Shown: one piece after another, positions 26,277 to 33,304 of the stretch | How positions within the stretch are numbered: position 1 is the stretch's first letter | How the letters are laid out: every line of letters begins with the position of its first letter | Assembly (NCBI RefSeq): GCF_017356035.1 | Contig: NZ_JAFIQX010000001.1 | Span: forward strand, 558,001 to 622,000 | Origin: Longitalea luteola | GTDB taxonomy: Bacteria; Bacteroidota; Bacteroidia; Chitinophagales; Chitinophagaceae | Direction: 5' to 3' | DNA: 64,000 bases | Program-made: the position numbers and the translations under genes | Notes under the pieces: model-generated | The model's database searches: none | The model's input: only the letters and a program-made list of their open reading frames with translations | Told to the model about the DNA's origin: nothing

Positions 26277-28289
26277 ATGAAAAAACTTGCCTGCTTTTTT
26301 GTATATGTTTTTGTTTGTATGGGAATGGGTGCTCAAGCCCAAACAGCCCACAAACTGAAACCAAAGCTGCCCGCCGGCAGTAAAGCTATTAGCCCGCATC
26401 TGTTTGGAATTTTCTTTGAGGACATCAATTACGCCGCAGATGGCGGTCTGTACGCTGAGTTGATCCAGAACCGTTCCTTTGAATACACGGCCAGTGATAA
26501 CCGTGAATGGCATCCGTTAACAGCCTGGCGGTTTACCACAGAGGGCTTTGGCTATGGAACTATTACGATCGAGACCAATTCCCCGCTACATGCCAATAAC
26601 CCGCATTATGCTGTGCTCAATGTAGAGGACGAGGGCAGGGAAGGCGTTGGCCTCACCAATACCGGTTTCGATGGCATTGCAGTAAAAGGCGGCGAGCAGT
26701 ACGATTTCTCCGTTTTTATTAAACAGCTGACCGATAATTCATTTCCTGTTACCGTTTATCTCAAAAGCAGGAAGGGAAAATTGTCAAATGAAGCTACATT
26801 CAACACCCAGGGAAAAGACTGGAAAAAGTATACAGCTGCTTTAACAGCTACTGAAACAAACGACAGCGCCATGCTCGTGATCGTGGCAAAGACAAAAGGA
26901 AAGCTGGCGTTGGATATGATCTCCCTTTTTCCGAAAAAGACATTCAGGAACAGGCCGAATGGCCTGAGAGCCGATCTGGCGCAAACCATTGCCGACCTTC
27001 AACCAAAATTCATGCGGTTTCCCGGGGGCTGCCTGGTGCACGGGGATGGATTAGGCAATATTTACCAATGGAAAAATACGATCGGGCCCGTTGAACAACG
27101 TATAACCCAGCGAAATATCTGGAACTATCACCAGTCGGTAGGGCTAGGTTATTTTGAGTATTTCCAGTTTTGTGAAGACATTGGCGCTAAACCATTACCG
27201 GTAGTAGCAGCCGGCGTAAGTTGCCAGAACTCGGGTGGCACCTGGCGCATTGGCGGCACGGGTCAAAAAGGATTTACGCCGGATGAAATGAAAGCGTATA
27301 TCCAGGATATACTCGACCTGATAGAGTACGCTAATGGAGCGCCTACAACAACGTGGGGGGCCAAACGCGCAGCAGCCGGCCACCCAGAGCCATTTAAATT
27401 GGAATATATCGGCATCGGGAATGAAGATAAGATCACCCCGGTTTTCAAAGAACGGTTTAAAATGATCTATGATGTGGTGCGCGCTCAACATCCGGAGATC
27501 ACGATCATTGGTACTACCGGTCCCTTTCACTCGGGCGAAGACTATGACCTGGGCTGGCAGTTCGCCAATGAGATAAAAGTAGACATGGTTGACGAACACT
27601 ATTATGAAAAACCCGAATGGTTTATCAATAACCTGAAACGGTATGATACGTATGCCCGCTCTGCCTCAAAAGTATACGTTGGCGAATATGCGGCGCACGA
27701 TGCCGGGCGGAAGAACACGCTTCGTTCTGCATTGGCAGAAGCTCTTTATATGACTTCGCTCGAACGTAATGGGGATGTGGTATCATTTGCTTCTTATGCG
27801 CCCCTGCTCGGACGCCGGGGACATACCCAATGGAATCCCAACCTCATTTATTTCACCGGAACACAAATTTGTCCTACTATCAATTATTATGTGCAAAAGC
27901 TATTTGCCAATAATGATGGCGATATATACTATTCCAATATCGTTACTGCCCATGTTCCGGATACCGCTAAAACTTTTGCAGCCTCCTGTGTGAAAGACAG
28001 CAAAACCGGCGATATCATCCTCAGGATAGTGAACAGGGATTCAGTGCCTGTTCCGGCAAAGATCAACCTGGGTAGTCTGGGTGGCCTGCAGTCAACAGCA
28101 GTAGTCACTACATTGAGTGGTGATCCAATGGCAGAGAACCGTTGTGGCGATGCGCAAAATATAATACCGCAAACATCAAATATTAGTATCGGCAAGTCGT
28201 TTTCATATCAGGCGCCTGCAAATTCATTATCTGTTATCAGGATTCAATCGAGGGCGAAAGTCAAAAAACAGCATGTGGAGAAAAAATAA
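26277..28289 (+). CDS. Alpha-L-arabinofuranosidase, GH51
   Basis: Secreted enzyme of 670 residues from the ATG at 26277 (MKKLACFFVYVFV, signal peptide ending AQAQ); an upstream TTG is less likely. It removes arabinose side chains from plant polysaccharides. An N-terminal family part (ISPHLFGIFFEDINYAADGG) is followed by a carbohydrate-binding-like insert (about 80-220), then the barrel with FMRFPGGCLVHGDG. The acid/base is E383 in YIGIGNED and the nucleophile is E470 in VYVGEYAAHD. The C-terminal beta domain has LRIVNRDSVPVPAKINL. The gene stands alone and is followed by a terminator. There is no T9SS domain. Confidence 0.92.
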   Translation: MKKLACFFVYVFVCMGMGAQAQTAHKLKPKLPAGSKAISPHLFGIFFEDINYAADGGLYAELIQNRSFEYTASDNREWHPLTAWRFTTEGFGYGTITIETNSPLHANNPHYAVLNVEDEGREGVGLTNTGFDGIAVKGGEQYDFSVFIKQLTDNSFPVTVYLKSRKGKLSNEATFNTQGKDWKKYTAALTATETNDSAMLVIVAKTKGKLALDMISLFPKKTFRNRPNGLRADLAQTIADLQPKFMRFPGGCLVHGDGLGNIYQWKNTIGPVEQRITQRNIWNYHQSVGLGYFEYFQFCEDIGAKPLPVVAAGVSCQNSGGTWRIGGTGQKGFTPDEMKAYIQDILDLIEYANGAPTTTWGAKRAAAGHPEPFKLEYIGIGNEDKITPVFKERFKMIYDVVRAQHPEITIIGTTGPFHSGEDYDLGWQFANEIKVDMVDEHYYEKPEWFINNLKRYDTYARSASKVYVGEYAAHDAGRKNTLRSALAEALYMTSLERNGDVVSFASYAPLLGRRGHTQWNPNLIYFTGTQICPTINYYVQKLFANNDGDIYYSNIVTAHVPDTAKTFAASCVKDSKTGDIILRIVNRDSVPVPAKINLGSLGGLQSTAVVTTLSGDPMAENRCGDAQNIIPQTSNISIGKSFSYQAPANSLSVIRIQSRAKVKKQHVEKK

Positions 28290-28348
28290 GCGTTTAGAGA
28301 ACAATAAATAAGTGCCGGCTTTACAACATTGATATAAGTTACAACATT

Positions 28349-28376
28349 AGTCCCGGCATGCCGGGACTCTTTTTTT
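28349..28376 (+). terminator. Terminator after the GH51 gene
   Basis: A 20-base perfect palindrome AGTCCCGGCA/TGCCGGGACT is followed by C and seven T. Confidence 0.8.
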
Positions 28377-28394
28377 AGTTATTGGTGTAATTAT

Positions 28395-28402
28395 TAAATT
28401 TG
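28395..28402 (+). promoter_or_regulatory. Candidate -7 element for the MBL-fold gene
   Basis: TAAATTTG matches the Bacteroidota -7 consensus TAnnTTTG and lies 57 bp before the ATG. The -33 region is only T-rich, so support is partial. Confidence 0.35.
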
Positions 28403-28459
28403 CTTTCCGTAACAACCAGGGCTTTAATGCCTACCCTTTAAAAGCAATTAATCAGTACT

Positions 28460-29290
28460 ATGAAAAAGATTTCCGTTATGCTCTTAGGCCTGTTCATCTC
28501 CTGCCTGGCCATTTCGCAAACCACTACCCCATACGAAGTGTATGCTATCAAATACGGCTCTCTGGTGCATGACTCACTCGCTGTAAGAAAGGAAAATGAC
28601 AGTGTGAGCATAGACTTTATGGTGTGGCTCATCAAAGGAAATGGCAAAAGCATTTTAATGGACGCCGGTTATCTGTACAGTTTTGTATCTGCCCGGGATT
28701 TTGATATGATCGATGATTTCCGGCCCGATTCTACCCTGCAAAAGCTTTCGATCCGTAATGAAGATATCACCGATATCATTTTAAGCTATCAGCACCTCGA
28801 CCATGTGAACAATATCGATGAGTTTCCCAATGCCCAGGTATGGGTGCAGAAAGACGACTACAATTTTTTCACCACTACTGCCTGGCAGAAAGGCGGTGTG
28901 AACAGCGAGTTCAACCGCAAGGAAGTGCGTAAGCTGATAGAAGTACATACAAATGGCCGCGTTACGCTGGTAGAAGGTTATAATAAGGAAATAATTCCGG
29001 GTCTAAAAATGTTTCCCGGTTCAAGACAACCGGTGCTGCCGCAATGTGCACTGGTGAAAACCGATCTGGGTAATATGGCCCTGGCATCGGATAATGTCTG
29101 GATCTATTACAATTCAAGTTTTGTAACGCCGGCGCCCACTTTCGGCAATTTCGATGCCAATGGGTATATAAAATCCATGCAACGCATGCAGATGCTGGTG
29201 GCTGATGAAAAGTTCATCATGCCTGGTTATGACTCTGCCTCTTTCTCCAAATTCCCGGTGATTACCGAGGGCGTTATCAGGGTGAGATAG
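28460..29290 (+). CDS. Metallo-beta-lactamase-fold protein with an incomplete metal site
   Basis: Exported protein of 276 residues (signal peptide MKKISVMLLGLFISCLAIS) resembling the N-acyl-homoserine-lactone lactonase branch of the MBL fold (SIDFMVWLIKGNGKSILMDAGY, DITDIILSYQHLDHVNN). The usual HxHxDH motif reads Y110-Q-H112-L-D114-H115, so the first His is Tyr. The usual PGHTPGH stretch is FPGSRQPVLP (186-194) with no His, and the final GHD is P-G-Y257-D. D211 is kept. At least three metal ligands are therefore missing. It may be catalytically altered or dead while keeping a binding role. The fold assignment is firm, the activity is not. Confidence 0.82.
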   Translation: MKKISVMLLGLFISCLAISQTTTPYEVYAIKYGSLVHDSLAVRKENDSVSIDFMVWLIKGNGKSILMDAGYLYSFVSARDFDMIDDFRPDSTLQKLSIRNEDITDIILSYQHLDHVNNIDEFPNAQVWVQKDDYNFFTTTAWQKGGVNSEFNRKEVRKLIEVHTNGRVTLVEGYNKEIIPGLKMFPGSRQPVLPQCALVKTDLGNMALASDNVWIYYNSSFVTPAPTFGNFDANGYIKSMQRMQMLVADEKFIMPGYDSASFSKFPVITEGVIRVR

Positions 29291-29361
29291 TAAACGCCAG
29301 CCCATTTGCCTTGCTAATCAGCGCCTTAAAACAAGATTTTGTTCATTTTCGGCCAGTGGGT

Positions 29362-29393
29362 GTTGGCCGGAATGAATTAACCCCTTATTTTTG
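29362..29393 (+). promoter_or_regulatory. Promoter of the tRNA-Lys gene
   Basis: GTTG at 29362-29365 (-33-like), a 20-bp spacer and TATTTTTG at 29386-29393 match the Bacteroidota TTTG-n(19-21)-TAnnTTTG promoter. The tRNA begins 28 bp further on. Confidence 0.6.
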
Positions 29394-29421
29394 CAATCTT
29401 TTCCAACCAGTCAGGTTGAAT

Positions 29422-29494
29422 GTCTCCGTAGCTCAGTTGGTAGAGCAATTGACTCTTAATCAATGGGTCCAGAGTTCGAGTCTCTGCGGGGACA
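29422..29494 (+). tRNA. tRNA-Lys (anticodon CTT)
   Basis: A full cloverleaf of 73 nt can be drawn. The acceptor is GTCTCCG with CGGGGAC (one T-G pair), D arm GCTC/GAGC, anticodon arm ATTGA-CTCTTAA-TCAAT with CTT at 29455-29457, and T arm CAGAG-TTCGAGT-CTCTG, with discriminator A. No CCA is encoded (the next bases are CGC). A terminator hairpin follows directly. Confidence 0.95.
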
Positions 29495-29504
29495 CGCTAA
29501 AAAG

Positions 29505-29531
29505 CCTCCAGGTAATGCCTGGAGGTTTTTT
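29505..29531 (+). terminator. Terminator of the tRNA-Lys gene
   Basis: CCTCCAGG and CCTGGAGG pair around a TAATG loop and are followed by TTTTTT. The same hairpin, lengthened, recurs in each downstream repeat unit. Confidence 0.85.
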
Positions 29532-29532
29532 A

Positions 29533-29607
29533 TTTGGCGTAGCTCAGTTTGTAGAGCATCCCGACTTTTAGTCGGGAGGGCCCAGCCTTCGAGTTGCTGC
29601 GGGGACA
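29533..29607 (+). pseudogene. tRNA-Lys(TTT)-like element, copy 1
   Basis: 75 nt. The D arm (GCTC/GAGC) and T loop (TTCGAGT) are kept, and the anticodon loop is CTTTTAG (anticodon TTT). However, the anticodon stem has six pairs (TCCCGA/TCGGGA) instead of five. The D loop lacks the GG pair (GTTTGT). The acceptor stem TTTGGCG against CGGGGAC has three mismatches. It is unlikely to be a working tRNA, yet the anticodon arm is perfectly paired. Confidence 0.7.
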
Positions 29608-29645
29608 CGCTAAGAAGCCTCCAGGTAATGCCTGGAGGCTTCTTA

Positions 29646-29720
29646 TTTGGCGTAGCTCAGTTTGTAGAGCATCCCGACTTTTAGTCGGGAGGGTCCAGCC
29701 TTCGAGTTGCTGCGGGGACA
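29646..29720 (+). pseudogene. tRNA-Lys(TTT)-like element, copy 2
   Basis: Same as copy 1 except for GGGTCC in the variable region, the base found in the functional upstream tRNA. The acceptor-stem and D-loop defects are the same. Confidence 0.7.
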
Positions 29721-29758
29721 CGCTAAGAAGCCTCCAGGTAATGCCTGGAGGCTTCTTA

Positions 29759-29833
29759 TTTGGCGTAGCTCAGTTTGTAGAGCATCCCGACTTTTAGTCG
29801 GGAGGGCCCAGCCTTCGAGTTGCTGCGGGGACA
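29759..29833 (+). pseudogene. tRNA-Lys(TTT)-like element, copy 3
   Basis: Same tRNA-like sequence as copy 1. Its following hairpin carries changes (GTAATCCCCGGAGG) and ends in a T-run, so this copy closes the array. Confidence 0.7.
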
Positions 29834-29883
29834 CGCTAAGAAGCCTCCAGGTAATCCCCGGAGGTTTTTTATTTGGCGTAGCT

Positions 29884-30764
29884 TCCCATCCTTTTTCATT
29901 CTCGCTTAACACTGCTGACCAATTAGCAAACTGCTTTATACCAGGAACATTTTGCCAGTCACTTTGCTAGTATCTACCTTGCATATGCGAACTGCAAAAA
30001 CTTTTGCATGCCAAGCGGTCACATTCGGCTAAAACAAGTTGCTAATTTCTGGCTTCTATAGCAACCTTCTATTTTTTTGACATCTGTCAAAAAAAGAACA
30101 AAAAGGTATTATTTTTTTTAACAATACGTTGTTCTGAACATTTTCTAATCTACCTTCGATAACGAATTACATCACTGGTTATACTGCAGGTTAATTGCCA
30201 ACCTGCCTAATTCGCCCCCTCGTTAATCCTTTTTGTTTACTTCATATTGTATCCAGCAAACCAATCTTCGTCTATCCGTATCACATTCAAAAGGGTTTCT
30301 TGTATATAGAGTGCAACGCACTAATTACTCCAATCTCCAACTTCAACTGTTAAGCAGTATTGATCCTGCCCGCACTTTCATGTCGTCATTTATTGTCAGC
30401 AAGCTGATAGCTATTCGTGTGCAATTGCTCACGATACGCTAAACGGGTTCGGCTTGATGTAAAGCTTGAGATCATGACAAATTATAGAAATAACGCGGGT
30501 AAATATAAAAATCATTTGGAGGGACGTCTGTATACTGTGACCAATGTTCTATTCGTAACAACGCCTTATTTTTTTAAACCGGTCAATGAGCGTCACTGTA
30601 GCCCACTATTGCATACGTTGAAGATCCACGGCGCCAGGGCGCCATGTTCAAAATTATTCGCATAGACCAGATTGTTGTTACCCACGCTTTGCTGTTCCAA
30701 AACAGCAACAGGGCAACCCATGCCGCTATTCTAAAGCAATTTTTTTTATCCTCAATTAATTTTT
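29884..30764. other. Gene-free region of about 880 bp upstream of a T9SS-secreted protein
   Basis: Only short frames without family features are found. A perfect palindrome lies at 30072-30095. The rest is AT-rich, with scattered TTTG and TTTTTT tracts. The long leader could hold the promoter and regulatory region of the downstream gene. Confidence 0.5.
30072..30095. promoter_or_regulatory. Perfect palindrome with 11-bp arms, possible operator or terminator
   Basis: TTTTTTTGACA, a two-base spacer TC, and TGTCAAAAAAA. The TTGACA-type symmetric site could bind a dimeric regulator. As RNA the arms are A/U-rich, so a terminator role is weaker. Confidence 0.45.
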
Positions 30765-33152
30765 ATGAGAATAGTAACCCTACTTAACCAAGGTATTACA
30801 TATTGCCATCGGGGCCTGACACCCATTATGCTGGCCATCCTGTTTCTTGCACCAGTAAAAATATTTAGTCAATCGGGCAATCTCGATCAAATAAGAAATG
30901 GCCCTAAAAACGATCCTTCAAAAAATTTCTACGATGACTTTGATAATCCAACTTACGTAAACGGTAATGCCGGTGCTTCCAATGCACACTATGTAGAAGG
31001 CCATTCCATCTCTTACAGAAGTTTGATAACGGGCGCTATCATTAATCAACAGTATGAATATGTAATTGAATATGATACCAAACACAGCGGAAGAATGGCA
31101 ATCGATTACCTGACCCACTTCCAGCGTTTGTTACCACACCAACAGTTCGGCCATGACGCCGAAGTGATCAATCCACTGATCTTTGAAGACGGCAGCAAAG
31201 AGTATATTTTCAATGTTAAGAGCACCAATACTTTTCCAATTCCGGCGCCCAATCAGCCAAATGCCAATACACCGGTGGATGGTATGCCACAAAACAGTTT
31301 CAATGCGTTGACTGCAGCAGAGAAACTGTTCACGATCTATAATGGCGTCATCACTAATATCTCGTACGTTTTTCAGGGCAACCTTGAAAATAACGCAACG
31401 GAATCAATGACCAGGGTCAGGATCCGCTTCACTGCGCAGGATGACTCTGTATTACTGGCCTGGGGTGGGCATATTGCCAGCCAGATCGATTGGGGATTCT
31501 TAAACCCCACCACGCCTCGTTCGGCAGCCGGTATCAGTGGTTCGCCCTACCACATGCGGCAGATCTCAATGAATACCTTCCCGGGAAATGTTAATATTTC
31601 CGGTGTAGGTAACCAGGACCGGTCATTATCTGCCAATGCGGTAATTGCACCGCCACCATGCGCTATCAGCCCGGCGCAATTGGCTTGTCCTGAAACCGAT
31701 TCGCTCCGCTTCTTCTATACAGCAAGCGGTACCAATGTCAGCTTCCTTTGGTCATTACTTAATAACACAGCGAATGCAACTATCGAAGGCAGCAATTCAG
31801 GCTCTTCTGTGAAAATAGTTCCAGGTACAGGCGGAGATTTTACAGCGGGTGGTTCGTTCAGCCTGAAGCTGGTAGTAACGGCGAACGGGATCAAGGATTC
31901 CTGTACACTCAGTCCTGCAGGTACCATCCAGAATGTACAGGTAACGGCGGCGGCCAATCCAACGACCATCAACCTGGCGACCAGTAACACCTCACAGCTT
32001 ACTGCAACTGCTGCGCCGGCCCCGAATACTTTGTATACTTTCTCATGGACGCAGAGCCCAACTACAGGCGGTTCGCTGAGTGCTGCCAATATCTCCAATC
32101 CGGTGTTCACGGCAACCGCACAGGGTACTTACCGGTTCATCGTTACCGCCACTCAGATCGCAGCACCGAATTGCGTGGCAAAAGACACGGTAGAAGTTAC
32201 TGTAACAAATCCGCCAGCACCATGCGGTATAAGCGGACCAGACCCAGTTTGTCCGAGGACGACCAATATATACAAGTATGACCCGGATAACAATGGTGTT
32301 GCCAATCCGGTTCCGGATAATTTCACTGTAACCTGGAGCTTCTCAGGCAATAGCAACAATGCTACCTTCAACGGGCCGTTAAATGATACAACAGTCTCGG
32401 TAACGGCCGGTGCAAATTGTGAAACCAGTTACAGGCTGAAGATCGTGATCAGATCCACTTCAGGCTTGATAGAAGACAGCTGCTTCAAGACCGTAAATGT
32501 AGATGTGAATGCAGACCTGGTACAAACCTGTCCGCGCGATACATCGCTGGCATGTGGTGCATCTACCGATCCGGTAACAAGTACCGGAACACCAAACGTG
32601 CCGGATAATGGTTGTGGCATTAAGGTGTACTACACCGATGTGATCACCAGGACATGGATCGCAGTGGATGCTTGTGGTAACCGGGATACCTGCACACAGA
32701 TCATCACCGTAGATTCATGTATAACTACCAACACCATTTCGAATAACAACGCAAGGATGATCACCAATACCAGTCCGGCGCCGGCAACGCAGGGTGTTGT
32801 AAGTCCAGGTACCTCAGGCCAGGTAAAAAGCCAGATCAAAAATGCGCCTGCCATTAATCCGAAGACAACTTCATTAAAAACAGCAACTAAAGAGCTGCAG
32901 ATCCAGGCATTCCCCAATCCTTTCAGTAATACGGTCAACTTTCGCTTCGTTTCGCCAATGAGCGGCCGGGCTGTGCTGGAAGTGTTCAATACCCAGGGGC
33001 AACGCGTGGGGATCGCTTTTGATGGGCGTGTAGATGCCGGTACTGTTAAAACTGTACAATTCAGTACGCGTTTGAATAACCAGGCACTTATTTATAAACT
33101 TAAGATAGGCGATAAGATAGTAAGAGGCACTGTATTGGAACTGAAGAGGTAA
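30765..33152 (+). CDS. T9SS-exported surface protein, unknown function
   Basis: 795 residues. The N-terminus has a signal-type hydrophobic segment (MLAILFLAPVKIF, cleaved near SQ). Residues about 40-290 form an unrecognised domain that begins DQIRNGPKNDP and contains YEYVIEYDTKHSGRMAIDYL and a conserved-looking WGGHIASQIDWGF. Then come Ig/PKD-like repeats rich in Thr and Asn (about 300-560), a Cys-rich segment CPRDTSLACGAS similar to HYR-type repeats, and a T9SS type A sorting domain (ends GTVLELKR; AFPNPFSNTVNFRF is the typical opening). Function is unknown; adhesion or binding is plausible. It is the only gene after the long gene-free region. Confidence 0.75.
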   Translation: MRIVTLLNQGITYCHRGLTPIMLAILFLAPVKIFSQSGNLDQIRNGPKNDPSKNFYDDFDNPTYVNGNAGASNAHYVEGHSISYRSLITGAIINQQYEYVIEYDTKHSGRMAIDYLTHFQRLLPHQQFGHDAEVINPLIFEDGSKEYIFNVKSTNTFPIPAPNQPNANTPVDGMPQNSFNALTAAEKLFTIYNGVITNISYVFQGNLENNATESMTRVRIRFTAQDDSVLLAWGGHIASQIDWGFLNPTTPRSAAGISGSPYHMRQISMNTFPGNVNISGVGNQDRSLSANAVIAPPPCAISPAQLACPETDSLRFFYTASGTNVSFLWSLLNNTANATIEGSNSGSSVKIVPGTGGDFTAGGSFSLKLVVTANGIKDSCTLSPAGTIQNVQVTAAANPTTINLATSNTSQLTATAAPAPNTLYTFSWTQSPTTGGSLSAANISNPVFTATAQGTYRFIVTATQIAAPNCVAKDTVEVTVTNPPAPCGISGPDPVCPRTTNIYKYDPDNNGVANPVPDNFTVTWSFSGNSNNATFNGPLNDTTVSVTAGANCETSYRLKIVIRSTSGLIEDSCFKTVNVDVNADLVQTCPRDTSLACGASTDPVTSTGTPNVPDNGCGIKVYYTDVITRTWIAVDACGNRDTCTQIITVDSCITTNTISNNNARMITNTSPAPATQGVVSPGTSGQVKSQIKNAPAINPKTTSLKTATKELQIQAFPNPFSNTVNFRFVSPMSGRAVLEVFNTQGQRVGIAFDGRVDAGTVKTVQFSTRLNNQALIYKLKIGDKIVRGTVLELKR

Positions 33153-33304
33153 ACGTTCCCTTGACTTTTCATTATGAAACCAGGGTTGCTTTGCAAGAAG
33201 CAGCCCTGGTTTGTATCTGCCCATTAGTTATTTTCGCGGCTTAAATACTGATCATAAACTTTATTTTTCAGCACTGATTCAGCGGAATATAAAAACCAAA
33301 GCGG

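Larger units (their letters stand above)
29531..29869 (+). repeat. Three tandem 113-bp units, each a tRNA-Lys-like element plus hairpin
   Basis: The sequence starting tatttggcgtagctcag recurs at 29531, 29644 and 29757, and its first 14 bases again at 29870, giving an exact 113-bp period. The units differ at only a few bases (for example GGGCCC against GGGTCC after the anticodon arm). Each unit is a tRNA-like segment followed by a hairpin with a 14-bp stem (AAGAAGCCTCCAGG/CCTGGAGGCTTCTT). The last unit's hairpin is shorter and ends in T6 like the first tRNA's terminator. Confidence 0.92.

Noticed and set aside
29311-29970. Overlapping frames with repeated protein sequence (LRGHAKKPPGNAWR type) on both strands
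   Set aside because: They are translations of the tRNA-like tandem repeat and its hairpins, not protein genes.
30417-30665. 82-codon frame in the gene-free region
   Set aside because: Composition is not protein-like and there is no start context or family match.
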